Below, piece by piece: positions 1 to 12,196 of a stretch of DNA of 64,000 nt. How positions within the stretch are numbered: the first letter of the stretch is position 1; each line of letters begins with the position of its first letter. The notes beneath the pieces are model-generated. The model saw nothing but the letters and a program-made list of their open reading frames with translations. It was not told where the DNA came from and did no database searches. The DNA lies in contig OX359195.1 in NCBI GenBank assembly GCA_947172415.1, positions 4,005,501 through 4,069,500 of the forward strand, written 5' to 3'. The stretch comes from Chondrosia reniformis. Its lineage: Eukaryota; Porifera; Demospongiae; Chondrillida; Chondrillidae. The position numbers were made by a program, and so were the translations under genes.

Positions 1-303
1 CGTAAGCAACAGCGAGTTGGGAAAGAGGAGGATGTTGGCAGTGCCCTGTCTCTATGGTTAAACAGAAGTTGAGCCAGGGTGCACGACTATCAGGACCAAT
101 ACTAAAGAATTCGGAGAAGCGGATGGATCTAATTTTCGCCTTGTGACGGCTGGCTGTCACGTTGGAAGAAACACTACAACATTGTTTAAACTTCAATATG
201 TAGCTGTTACATTTGTCTTTACCTTCTGCTTATTTGGGACTAGCGATTAATTGGAACATTTTCCCGACTCCCGAGGCATCCACATTAAGTGGAATGTACT
301 GTA
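1..303 (+). pseudogene. Tigger/pogo transposase remnant, CENP-B-type DNA-binding domain (copy A)
   Basis: Plus-strand reading with frameshifts gives pieces typical of the second DNA-binding helix-turn-helix of Tigger/pogo transposases (CENP-B DBD, HTH_Tnp_Tc5). One frame reads QGARLSGPIL at about 75-105; another reads DGWLSRWKKHYNIV at about 145-186. The rest of the transposase, including the DDE/D catalytic domain, is absent. The 3' end (about 230-303) has the spaced TTAAT/GGGA-like words seen at Tigger ends and runs straight into satellite. The 5' part is cut by the window edge. This is an internally deleted, non-coding copy. The family call comes from motif recognition only. Confidence 0.6.
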
Positions 304-945
304 CAGTTATATGTGTAGGGACTAGGTGTATGTACTGGTTGTATGTACTAGTTGTATATACTAGTTGCATGTATTATTTATATGTACTAACTATATGTGT
401 ATGTACTAGTTATATGTGGTAGTAGAGTGTACTAATTATATGTACTAGTTGTATGTACTAGCTGTATGTACAAGTTGTATGCATTCATTTCATGTCCTAG
501 TTATATGTACTAGTTGTATGGACTAGTTGTATGTACTAAGTGTGAGTACTATATATATGTACTAGTTATATGTGTATGTACTAGTTATATGTAGTACTTG
601 TGGGTACTAGTAATATGTACTAGTTGTATGTACTAGTTGTATGTAGTAGTTGTATATACTAATTGTATTTACTAGTTGTGTGTACTAGTTGTATGTACTA
701 GTTATGTACCAGTTGTATGTAATAGTTGTATGTACCAGCTGTTTGTACTGGTTGTATGTACTATTTATAAGAACTAGTTATACTTGTATGTACTAGTGAT
801 AACTAGTACTGGTGTAATAGGTATATATACTAGTTTTTTTATACTAGTCGTATCTACTCGCTGTAAGTACTAGTTGAATGTCCTAATTGTATGTACTAGT
901 TGTATGTGCTACTTGTAGGCACTAATTGTATAAACTATTTCATAA
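304..945 (+). repeat. 13-bp minisatellite array, forward
   Basis: Degenerate tandem copies of TAGTTGTATGTAC on the plus strand, with many single-base variants and occasional 1-3 base indels. It forms the left inner arm of the large palindrome. Short open frames such as 213-422 are chance products, since 13 is not a multiple of three and the repeat reads through as VVCTSCMY-like low-complexity peptide. Confidence 0.93.
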
Positions 946-1561
946 CACTAGTACATACAAGTAGTACCTGAAACTAGTACATACAAACATTACATGCAAT
1001 TAATATGGAGGACTTACAACTAGTAAATACATCTAGTACCTACCTAGTATAACTAGTACCATAACCTACAACTAGTACATACAACTGATACATTCAACTA
1101 GTACATATAAGTAGTTTATACAATGATTGCCTACAAGTAGCACATACAACTAGTACATACAGCGAGTAGATACGACTAGTATAAAAAACTAGTATATATA
1201 ACTATTACACACAACTACTATTTATAACTAGTACATACACATATAACTAGTACTTATAAATAGTTCATACAACCAGTACAAACAGCTGGTACATACAACT
1301 ATTACATACAATTAGGACATACAACTAGTTCATATAACTAGTACATAAAACTAGTTTATACAACTAGTACATACAGGTACTACATTCACCTAGAAGCTAG
1401 GACATACAACTAGTACATAGAACGATTACATAAAACTAGTACATACAACTGGTTCATACAACTCGTACATAGCTAGTACATCCAACTAGTACATACAACT
1501 GGTACAAAAGTAGTACCTACAACCAGTACATATACTTAGTACATACACATATAACTGGTAC
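945..1561 (-). repeat. 13-bp minisatellite array, reverse
   Basis: Tandem copies of GTACATACAACTA, the reverse complement of the unit at 304-945. It forms the right inner arm of the palindrome. A stretch near 1370-1490, with a variant containing AGAAGCTAG, closely resembles 3185-3350 in the next array, so blocks of the reverse array have themselves been duplicated. Confidence 0.93.
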
Positions 1562-2077
1562 AGTACATTTCACTTAATCGGGATGCCTCGGGAGTTGGGA
1601 GAATATTCCAATTAATCACTAGTCCCAAATAAGCAGAAGGTAAAGAAAAATGTAATAGTTACATATTAAAGTTTAAACAGTGTTGTAGAGTTTTTTCCAA
1701 CGTGACAGCCAGCCATCAGAAGGTGAAAAATTAGACCCATCTGCTTCTCCGAATTCCCTGGACTTCTGCTTTAGTATTGGTACTGATAGTCATGCACCCT
1801 GGCTCAACTTCTGTTTAACCATGGAAACAGGGCACTGCCAACAACCTCCTCTTTCCCAACTCACTGTTGCTTAAGCTAATGATTGCAGCCACTTTCAAGC
1901 TGCTACAAGATTTCTTCCTTAGCCTTCGCCAAACGTCCCAATTAACCGAAATCTAATCCCGATAATCAGAAGTAATTTGTATACAAAATGTTTATAGCGA
2001 ATCTGTTCCACAGGAATGGATCTGTTTAACCAAAAATCTCTATTAATCAGATTCCGATTAACCAGCCGCCACTATAG
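1562..2077 (-). mobile_element. Internally deleted Tigger/pogo element (copy B)
   Basis: Read on the minus strand, the element begins near 2077 with AGTGGCGGCTGGTTAATCGG and ends near 1562 with a matching CAGT...TTAATCGG pattern, the style of Tigger/pogo terminal repeats. Between them lies the same CENP-B-type fragment as copy A: DGWLSRWKK is readable near 1700-1730, and a frame for SQGARL lies near 1800. Length is about 515 bases with no catalytic domain, so it could only move in trans. The right flank reads TATAGATATA, compatible with a TA target, but the left flank is satellite and the exact edge is uncertain. This copy keeps the 5' half that copy A loses at the window edge. Confidence 0.6.
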
Positions 2078-5055
2078 ATATAAATAGTACATACAAATAG
2101 TACATACAACTATTAAATTATATTAGGACTACAACTAGTACATACAATTAGTAAATTATACTAGTACTACAACTAGTACGGAGAACTAGTACATAAAACT
2201 AGTACATACAAATGGTAGAAACAACTAGTACATACGACTACTACATGCAACTAGTAAATTGTACTAGTACATACAACTAGTACATAGAATTGGTACAAAC
2301 AACTAGTACATTAAACTAGTACATAGAACTAGTACTTACAATTACAACATACAACTAGTTCATACAGCTAGTACATACAACTGGTAGAAACAACTAGTAC
2401 ATACGACTACTACATACAACTAGTAAATTATACTAGTACATACAGCTAGTACATAGAATTGGTACAAACAACTAGTACATTAAACCAGTACATAGAAATA
2501 GTACTTATAATTACAACATACAACTAGTTCATACAGCTAGTACATACATATAGGACACACAACTAGTAAACCCAACTAGTACATCCAACTAGTACATGCA
2601 ATTAATAAATACAACTAGAACATACAACTGGTACATAACTAGTACATAAAACTAGTACATATAACTAGTAGATGCAATTAGGACATAAAACGACTACATA
2701 CAACTAGTACATACAACTAGTACCTACAATTTGTAAATATAAATATGTAGTAATAGTTCTTACAAATTGTGTGTAGAACTAGTCCATACAATTAGTACCT
2801 ATAACTAGTAATTATGATTAATACATCGAACTAGTACGTAGAAGTAGTACTTAGAACTAGTTCATACAAATAGAACATACAACTAGTACACACAACTTGT
2901 AACTAGTGCACACAACTGGTACATACAACTTGTACATACAAGTAGTACGTACAACTAATAAACACACCTAGTGTGTACTAAATTTTACAAACATCTATTA
3001 TATATAACTAGTCCATAAAACTAGTACCTACAACTAGTATCTTGCACATACCACTAGTACCTACCAAGTGGGTACAACTACTACATACAACTAGTACATA
3101 TAACTAATGCATATAACAAGTACATACAACTAGTACAAAGTAGTAGATATAACAAGTACATACAACTAGTACAGAACTAGTACATACAGGTACTACACAC
3201 AACTATAAGCTAGTACATACAACTAGTGCATAGAACGATTACTTAAAAGTAGTACATACAACTAGAAGCTAGTACATACAACTAGTACATAGGACGATTA
3301 CATAAGACTAGTACATACAACTGGTTCATACAACTAGTACACAGCTAGTATATACCACTGGTATATGACTAGTATATACAACTAGTACACACAACTAGTA
3401 CATATAGCTAGTACATACAACTAGAACATAGAACTAGTACATATAAATAGCACATATAACTAGTACATACAACTAGAACATAAAACCAGTACACACAACT
3501 AGTACATGCAGCTAGTACCTACAATTAGTAAATATATGTAGTACAAGAACATCCAACTAGTACATCCAACTAGTATATACAATTAGTACATACGCATAGT
3601 ACATACAAACAGTACATAGAAGTAGTACATATAAGTAGTACCTACAACTAGTACACACAACTAGTACACACAACTAGTACATACAACTAGTACATACAAT
3701 TGGTACATAACTAGCACATAAAAGTAGTACATATAACTAGTACATACAACTAGTAACTACAACTAGTAAATATAACTAGTGCTAGTACATACAACTAGTG
3801 CATACAACACGTACATACGTCAAGTAATGAATATATACACCTAGTACATACCACTAGTACATACAATGAGTGCATAAAAATGGTACATACAACTAGGACA
3901 TACAACGAGTACTACAACTAGTACATACAATTAATACATAGAACGAGTACATGTATCTAGTACATACAACTAGTATATACAAACAACTAGTACATATAAC
4001 TTGCACATAAAACTATTTGATTCAACTAGTACATACAACTATTACATACAACTAATGCATACAACTAGTACTTACAACTAGTACATACAACTTGTACATA
4101 CAACTAGTACATATGACTAGAACAGACACCTATAACCAGTTCATCTAAATAGTACATACAACTAGTACATACAACTACTACATACAACTAGTACATTAAA
4201 CCAGAACTACAACTAGTACATTAAAGTAGAACTACAACTAATACATAGAATTCTTACATACAACTAGTACATACAACTAGTAGGTACCACTAGTAAGTAG
4301 TACATACAACTAGTACATATAAGTAGCACATATAACTACTACATACAACCATTACCCATAACTAGTATATACAACTAGTACATACAACTAGAACTTACAA
4401 ATAGTATGCCGACTAATTAGTGGTACATACAACTAGTACATACAACTAGTAGATACAACTAGTACATACATCTATACATATAACTAATCCACACAACTAG
4501 AACATGCAACTAGTACATACAACTAGTACATACAACTAGTCCATTCAACTAGTACATACTGCTAGTCTGTACAACTAGTACATACAACTAGAACATACAT
4601 CTAAAGAAACAACCAGTCCATCCAACTAGTACATAAAACAAGTGCATACAACCAGTACATACATGTAGTACATACAACTAGTACATAAACGTAATACATA
4701 AAACTAAAACATGCAACTAGTACATACAACTAGTACATAAACGTAATACATAAAACTAAAACATGCAACTAGTACATACAACTAGTACATACAATTTGAA
4801 CATACACATATAAAAAGCACATATAAAGAGTACGTACAAATATATAGTACATACAACTAGGAAATATAACTAATACATATAAATAGTACATACAGCTAGA
4901 ACATACAACTGGTACATACAATTTGTAACTAATATTTACAACTAGTACATGCAACTAGTAACTACAATTACTACATATAACTAGTACGTATAACTAGTAG
5001 ATACAGCTAGAACATTCAACTAGTACATACAACTAATACATACAACTAGTACATA
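2078..5055 (-). repeat. 13-bp minisatellite array, reverse (3 kb)
   Basis: About 3 kb of degenerate GTACATACAACTA units. Local duplications are visible: a block of about 170 bp containing GGTAGAAACAACTAG at about 2212 and 2382, and a direct duplication of about 65 bp around 4675-4790. The GTTGGAGGTTCTAG box that recurs in the forward arrays was not seen here in reverse complement, so this array may be a separate lineage of the repeat. Confidence 0.93.
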
Positions 5056-5665
5056 CTTAACAAAGAAAAGCCTTAATTGAGAACCTTGTTACTGCTTGTC
5101 TTAGTTTACTAAGGCAAGTAGTGTCTGACCCTGAAAGCCCTCAGTCAGTCATGTTTTCCCTTGTTTGGGTTTTTAGCCTGAAGCTTTGGCTTTGCCTCCT
5201 TCCGGCAGCAGTAGACAGATGCAAGTCAGGAAAAAGTTGACCTCCAATCACCAATCCACCACTACTTTCCAGTGGTCAACAGTGAAGGACTTGTACAGGA
5301 CTACTTATCATCCAGGCCCCAATCCCTCAACAGCTAGATGTTTCCTCCATATCCTTATAGCTGAACAGAGAACAGTTCTCTACATGGCTCTCATCACTTC
5401 TACTGAACTGTTGACAGCTTTGGAATTCCCCTAAGGTCTTCTAGGAGAGTATCCACAGTCCCAAAAGTTCCAATTATCATTGGGACAACCTTAATTCGGT
5501 AGCCCCTAAATTGCCGACAGCTTATGGTACTTTTGGAACGTCAGTTGTCATCTTCCGTTAAGATTAAGTGAGTATTTCTGATGCAATGTATGCTGTGACA
5601 GTCTTGCACATTGTATTGAGACATGCAATAGGTCGGTAGTTGGCCGCACGTTTTGGGTCATCCTT
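5056..5665 (-). pseudogene. Non-LTR retrotransposon (LINE) reverse transcriptase remnant
   Basis: The minus strand encodes two separated pieces of a LINE-type RT ORF. From 5665 to 5564 it reads KDDPKRAANYRPIACLNT followed by MCKTVTAYIASEI, the conserved NYRPI block at the start of the RT domain, and then a stop. From about 5555 to 5400 it reads GYRIKVVPMIIGTFGTVDT and ends at a TAG (5400-5402); this resembles the C-terminal KVVPIIIGALGT-type tail of cnidarian-like LINE ORF2 proteins. The palm domain between them has been deleted. Bases 5056-5399 would then be 3' UTR or other sequence with no recognisable coding. The plus-strand frame at 5186-5434 is not credible. The remnant sits exactly where satellite polarity switches. 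Confidence 0.65.
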
Positions 5666-5907
5666 TATATGTACCAATTGTATATTCTAATTGTTTGTAA
5701 TTGTTGTATATACTAGTTATATATACAAGTTGTAGTTACTAGTTGTAAGTACTAGTTGTATCTACTAGTTGTGTGTACTAGTAACTAGTGGTATATATAG
5801 GTATTAGTTGTATGTACTAGTTGTATGAACTAGTAACTAGTCGTAGGTACTAGTTATATGTAACAGGTTGTATGTACTAGTTGTATGTACTACTTGTGTG
5901 TCAATGT
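5666..5907 (+). repeat. 13-bp minisatellite array, forward (short segment)
   Basis: Forward units resume directly after the LINE remnant and continue to the Naiad tail at 5908. Polarity is opposite to the array ending at 5055. Confidence 0.9.
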
Positions 5908-6060
5908 ATGAAAAATCTAAGATACCATTTTCCTACATGCTATATGCCTATTCTGTAAAAAGAGCCTATAGGGGAACTAAACCTAAAGAGAGCTTTAGAT
6001 GAAGATACAGGAGTCTTTTCTTCCTTCTTTTCCCTTCTTTCATCTTCTTCTCCACTGGGT
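5908..6060 (-). mobile_element. Naiad retroelement, 3'-terminal 153-bp fragment
   Basis: Nearly identical to 51248-51400, 59418-59570 and 62919-63071, which are the 3' ends of longer Naiad copies. It starts at ATGAAAAATC and stops abruptly at CCACTGGGT, where satellite resumes. It is a severely 5'-truncated insertion, as expected from incomplete target-primed reverse transcription. It contains only 3' UTR, including a CT-rich stretch. Confidence 0.85.
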
Positions 6061-9000
6061 ATGTACTGGTTTTATTTACTAGTTCTAGTTACCAGTTGTA
6101 TGTACTTGTTATATGTACTAGTTGTATGTACTAGTTATATAGCCTAATTTTAGTACTAGTTGTGTGTACTTGTTCTATGCAGTAGTTGTATGTACTAATT
6201 GTTGGTACTAGTTGAATGTGCTAGTTGTATGTACTAGTTGTTTGTACTCGTTACTAGTTTTATGTTGTAGTTGTATGTACTAGGACTAGTTTACTAATTA
6301 GAGGTTCTAGTTGTATTTACTCAATTCTAAGTAGTAGTTGCATTTTCTAAATGTATGTATTACTTGTATGTACTAGTTAAATCTAGTTGTATGTTCCAGT
6401 TGTATGGATTAATTGGATGTACTAGTAATGTACTAGTTGTAGATACTTGTTGTACGTACTAGTTTTATGTACTTGTTATATGTACTAGTTGTATGTACTA
6501 GTTGTATGTACTAGTTTCTAGTTGTATTTAGTCTAGGTTAATGTACTACTTATATTTACTAGTTATATGTACTAGTTTTATGTCGTATTTGTAGTACTAG
6601 TTGAATGTACTAGTTGTATGTACTAGTTGTATGTACTAGTAGTAGTTCAAGTTTAATGTACTATTTATATGAACTAGTTATATGTGTATGTACTGGTTAA
6701 ATGTGCTAGTTGTATATACTAGGTATATTAACTGGTTATATGTATTAGTTCTATTTACTAGTGGTAGTACTAGTTCTATTTACTAGTGGTAGTACTAGTT
6801 GCATGTACTAGTTGTATGTACAAGTTGTATGTACTAGTTTAATGTTCTAGTTGTATGTACTAGTTTCTAGTTGTATGTAGTCTAGTTGTATGTAGTCTAG
6901 GTGTATGTAGTCTAGGTGTATGTACTTCTTATATGTACTTATTGTATTTACTAATTGTGTGTAATTGTTACTAACTATAATTACTAGTTGTAGTAACTAG
7001 TTGTATGTACTAGTTGTATCTACTAGTTGTATGTACTAGTAACTAGTTGTATATATACGTATTAGTTGTATGTACTCTTTGTATGTACTAGTAGTATGTA
7101 CTAGTTGTATGTACTAGTTGTATATATGTTCTAGTAAGTAGTTGTATGTACTAGTTATATGTAGTAGTTGTGTGTACTAACTGTATGTACTAGTTGTACG
7201 TAATAGTTTAATGTACTAGTTGTGTGTTCTAGTTGTATGAACTAGTTGTATGTACTAGTAGTATGTACTAGTTTCTAGTTGTGTGTAGTCTGGGTGTAAG
7301 TACCAGTTATATGTACTAGTTATATGTGTTTGTACTGATGGTACAGAACTAGTTGTATGTACTAGTTTTTTGTCCTAGTTGTAGTACTAGTTGTATCTCC
7401 TAGTTGTATGTTCTAGTAGTATGTTCTAGTTTTATGTACTATTTATATGAACTAATTATATGTGAATGTAGTGGTTAAATGTACTAGTTGTAGTACTAGT
7501 TGTATGTACTAGTTGTATGTACTACCTGTATGTACTAATTCTATATTTATATACTAGTCATATGTACTAGTTGTATGTACTAATTGAATGTACTAGTTGA
7601 ATGTACTACAAAGTTCTATGTACTAGTTGCAAATACACGCTAATAGTTGTATGTTCTAGTTGTATGTACTAGCTCTTTATATATTAACTAATTGGAGGTT
7701 CTAGTTGTATTTACTCAATTGCAATTAGATAGTTGCATGTTCTAATTGTATGTACTAACTGTAGGTACTAGTTTTGTGCTAGTTGTATATTCCAGTTGTA
7801 TGTACTAATTGTATGTACTAGTTTTGTACTAGTTGTATGTAATAGTTTCATGTACTTCTTATATATACTAATTGTATTTTATACTAGGTGTAGGTACTAG
7901 TAGTATATTCTAGTTTTATGTACTATAAATATTTACTAGTTATATGTGTATGTACTGGTTATATGTACTCCTAGTACTGACTAGTTCAATGTACTAGTTC
8001 TATATACTAGTTTTATGCATTGGCTCTATGTCCTAGTTGTAGTACTAGTTTTGAGAACTTTATAGTTGTATGTAATTGTTGCATGTGCTAGTTGTATTAC
8101 CTAGTTGTATGTATTAGTTGTATGTACTAGTAAGTAGTTCATGTACTTGTAATATGTACTAGTTGCATGTGCTAGCTGAATGTTCTAATTGTATGTACTA
8201 GTTGTATGTATTAGTAAGTAGTTGTATGTAATATATAGTTATATATACTAGTTGTATATCCTAGTTGAATGTACTAGGTTTATGTACTAGTAACAATCTG
8301 TATTTACTAGTTGTATAAACAAATTGTATGTACTAGTTGTATGTAGTTATATGTACTAGTTGTATGTTCTAGTTTGGTGTAATTGTTGTACGTACTAGTT
8401 ATATTTACTACTTCTAGTTCCTAGTTTTATGTACTAGTTGTATGTACTAGTAACTAGTTGTATTTAATAGTTATATGTACTACTTATATGTACTAGTTAT
8501 ATGTATTAGTTATATGTACTAGTTCTATGCCCTAGTTGTGGTACTAGTTGTATATACCAGTTGTATGTACTGGTTGTTTGTACTAGGTGTATGTACTAGT
8601 TATATGTATATACTAGTCGTATGAACTAGTTGTATGTATTGGTTGTATGTACTAATTGAATGTACTATTTAAATCAACTATATAGTTGTATGCATCAGTT
8701 GTAAGTTCACTTTACAAGTTGTATGTTCTAGTTGTATGTACTAGCTCTACTCATATTTACTAGTTGGAGGTTCTAGTTGTATTTACTATATTGTAAGTAG
8801 TAGTTGCATGTTTTAATTGTATGTACTAAATGTATGTACCAGTTTTGTGCTAGTTGTATGTTCCAGTTGTATTTATATACTATTTGTACGTACTAGTTGT
8901 ATGTAATAGTTTTATGAACTTGTTATATGTACTAGTTGTATGGACTAGTTATTTGTACTAGTTATATGTACTAGTTATATGTATTGGTTATATGTACTAT

Positions 9001-12000
9001 TTCTATGTTTTAGTTGTAGTATTGGTTGTGTGTACTTTATAGTTGTATGTACTAATTTTATGTATTAGTGGTATGTGCTAGTTTTATGTACTAGTTGTAT
9101 GTAATAATTTTATGTGCTTGTTATATATATTAGTTTTATGTTTATACTAGTTGTATGTACTAGTTGTATTTACTAGTTGTTTTTGTATGTAATAGTTGTA
9201 TGTACTAGTAAGTAGTTGATATACTAGTTATATGTCCTAGTTGTATATACTAGTTGTATGTGCTTGTTATATATACTAGTTGTATGTTTATACTAGTTGT
9301 ATGTACTAGTTGTATTTAATTGCTGAACGTACTAGTTGTATGTACTAGTTGTATGTACTAGTTATAAGTACTGGTTATACGTACTAGTTCTATGCCCTAG
9401 TTGTAGTACTAGTTGTATGTACTAGTTGTATGTACCAGTTTTAAGTAGAAGTTGTTTGTACTAGTTGTATGTACTAATTGTATTTACTAGTTGAATGTAC
9501 TAGTTGTGTGTGCTAGATGTAGGTACTCCTTACTAGGTGTATGTTCTAGTTGTATGTACCAGCACTAATTATCTACTAGTTGGAGGTTCCAGTTGTATGT
9601 ACTCAATTCTAAGTAGTAGTTTATTAACTAGCTGTATGTACTAGTTGTATGTACTAGTTGTTTGAACTAGGTGTATTTAGTTATATGTAGTACTTGTATG
9701 TACTAGTTGTGTGTAACTTTTGTATATACTATTTATATTTATTAGTTTTAGTTACTAGTTTTATGCACTGGTTGTACGTACTAGTTGTATGTACTAGTAA
9801 CTAGATCTATGTACTGGTTGTATATACTAGTTGTATGTACTAGTTGTATTTACTAGTTGTATTTGTATGTACTAGTTGTATGTACTACTAAGGAGTTATA
9901 TGTACTAGTTATATGTACTAATTTTATGTACCTGTTGAATTTACAAGGTGTATGCACTACTAACCATCTGTATTTACTAGTTGTATGAACTAGTTGTATG
10001 TAATAGTGGTATGTACTAGTTTCAAGTTGTATGTAGTCTAGGTGTATGTACCAGTTATATGTGTATGCACTGGTTATATGTACTAGTTGTATGTACCCAT
10101 TTTATGTGCTAGTTATAGAACTAGTTGTATGAACTAGTTGTATGTACGAGTTGTAAGTAGAAGTTGTATGTTCTAGTTGTATGTACTAGATGTAAGTCCT
10201 CGTTACTAGTTGTATGTTCTAGTTGTATGTACCAGCACTAATTATATCTACTAGTTGGAGGTTCCAGTTGTATGTACTCAATTCTAAGTAGTAGTTTATG
10301 AACTAACTGTATGTACTAGTTGTATGTACTAGTTGTTTGAACTAGGTGTATTTAGTTATATGTAGTACTTGTATGAACTAGCTGTGTGTAATTTTTGTAT
10401 GTACTATTTATATTTACTAGTTTTAGTTGCTAGTTTTATGCACTGGTTGTACGTACTAGTTGTATGTACTAGTAACTAGATCTATGTACTAGTTGTATAT
10501 ACTAGTTGTATGTACTAGTTGTATATACTAGTTGTATTTGTACGTACTAGTTGTATGTACTACTAAGGAGTTATATGTACTAGTTATATGTACTAATTTT
10601 ATGTACCTGTTGAATTTACAAGGTGTATGCACTACTAACCATCTGTATTTACTAGTTGTATGAACTAGTTGTATGTAATAGTGGTATGTACTAGTTTCAA
10701 GTTGTATGTAGTCTAGGTGTATGTACCAGTTATATGTGTATGCACTGGTTATATGTACTAGTTGTATGTACGCGTTTTATGTGCTAGTTATAGAACTAGT
10801 TGTATGAACTAGTTGTATGTACGAGTTGTAAGTAGAAGTTGTATGTTCTATATAGTTGTATGTACTAGATGTAAGTCCTCGTTACTAGTTGTATGTTCTA
10901 GTTGTATATACTAGGACTAGTTATATTTACTAGTTGGAGGTTCCAGTTGTATGTATTCAATTCTAAGTAGTAGTTTATGCACTAGCTCTATCTACTAGTT
11001 GTATGTACTAGTTGTTTGAACTAGTTGTATGTAGTTAAATGTAGTTCTTGTATGTACTAGCTGTGTGTAATGTTTGTATGTAGGATTTATATTTACTAGT
11101 TTTAGTTACTAGTTTTATGCAATAGTTGTATGTACTAGTTGTATGTACTAGTAACTAGATGTATGAACTAGTTGTATATACTAGTTGTATGTCCTAGTTG
11201 TAATTACTAGTTGTATGTACTAGTTGTTTGAACTAGTTGTATGTAGTTATATGTAGTTCTTGTATGTACTAGCCGTGTGTAATGTTTGTATGTAGGATTT
11301 ATATTTACTAGTTTTAGTTACTAGTTTTATGCAATAGTTGTATGTACTAGTTGTATGTACTAGTAACTAGATGTATGAACTAGTTGTATATACTAGTTGT
11401 ATGTCCTAGTTGTAATTACTAGTTGTATGTACTAGTTGTATGAACTAATTGTAGGTACTAATTGTATGTACTATTAAGTAGTTGGATGTCTTAGTTATAT
11501 GTACTAGTTGTAAGTACTAGTTTTATGTACTAAATGTATGTACTAGTTGTATGTATTTGTTGTTTTAACTAGTTGTATGTAGTTATATGTACTACTTGTA
11601 TGTACAAGTAGTGTGTAATTGTTTGTATGTAAATACTAGTTATATTTCCTAGTAGTAGTTATTCGTTTTATGTACTAGTTGTATGTACTAGTTTTAGGTT
11701 CTAGTAACTATATGTATGTACTACTTGTATGTACTAGTTATATGTATTAGTTGTATGTACTAGTAACTAATAATATATATAGGTACTAGTTTTATGTACA
11801 AGTTGTATGTACTAGTTGTATATATTTACTAGTAGCTAGTTGTATGTACTTGTTATATTTACTAGTTGTATGTACTAGTTGAATGTACTAGTTTTATGTA
11901 CTAATAACTATCTGTATGTATAGGAACTAGTTGTTTAGACTAGTTCTATTTACCTATTATATGTACTAGTCGTTTGTACTAATAGTATGTTCTAGTTTTA

Positions 12001-12098
12001 TGTATTATTTCTATGTATTTGTATGTACTGGTTATATGTACTAGTTGTATATACTAGTTATATGTAGTACTTTAATATACTAGTTGTGTGTAATGTTT
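6061..12098 (+). repeat. 13-bp minisatellite array, forward (6 kb), with higher-order structure
   Basis: About 6 kb of degenerate TAGTTGTATGTAC units. A non-canonical box, GTTGGAGGTTCTAGTTGTAT followed by ACTCAATT and an AAGTAGTAGTT word, recurs near 6297 (variant), 7691, 8764, 9585, 10255 and 10933. From about 9541 to 11,000 the array is a clear higher-order repeat of roughly 675 bp (the same variant order starts at 9541, 10214 and 10893), followed by a shorter duplication of about 210 bp near 11,000-11,420. No gene is present. Confidence 0.93.
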
Positions 12099-12100
12099 TA

Positions 12101-12196
12101 GGGGCTGCCACAGGCATCCCTTATATTGTTTTCATTTGCCGATTACGTTGTACGGCTTCATGTTACGGAAAGATATATATATATATATATATATAT
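12101..12196 (+). mobile_element. Left end of 45-bp-repeat-bearing element (copy 1)
   Basis: Satellite stops and GGGGCTGCC begins at 12101, the same word that begins the block at 29369. The following TATTGTTTTCAT and ACGGCTTCATGTTACGG words resemble 16873-16915, which precedes the second copy. I read this as the 5' end of an element whose next part resumes at about 13985 after nested insertions. An AT dinucleotide run follows at 12173-12196. The boundary is well defined on the satellite side only. Confidence 0.5.

Larger units (their letters stand above)
1..1877. repeat. 1.9-kb palindrome (Tigger remnant plus satellite, inverted)
   Basis: The first roughly 935 bases reappear reverse-complemented at about 1105-1877, leaving a spacer of about 170 bases. 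Both the unique outer arms (1-303 and 1562-1877) and the 13-bp satellite inside them match. Satellite variants correspond in mirror order: for example, the block at about 824-935 mirrors 1105-1200. The symmetry therefore arose by inverted duplication of an existing satellite/transposon junction. The left arm runs off the window edge, so full length is unknown. Arms differ by scattered substitutions and a short indel in the transposon part. Confidence 0.85.

Noticed and set aside
213-422. Open frame rich in Val, Tyr, Cys (and similar frames at 4769-4954, 29084-29269)
   Set aside because: Direct translation of the 13-bp satellite; repetitive and without any start context or homology.
5186-5434. 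82-residue plus-strand frame
   Set aside because: The coding signal on this stretch is on the minus strand (LINE RT tail); the plus frame overlaps it and has no motifs.
300-12100. Telomeric repeat array
   Set aside because: The 13-bp unit does not resemble TTAGGG-type or other known animal telomere repeats; a subtelomeric location remains possible but is unproven.
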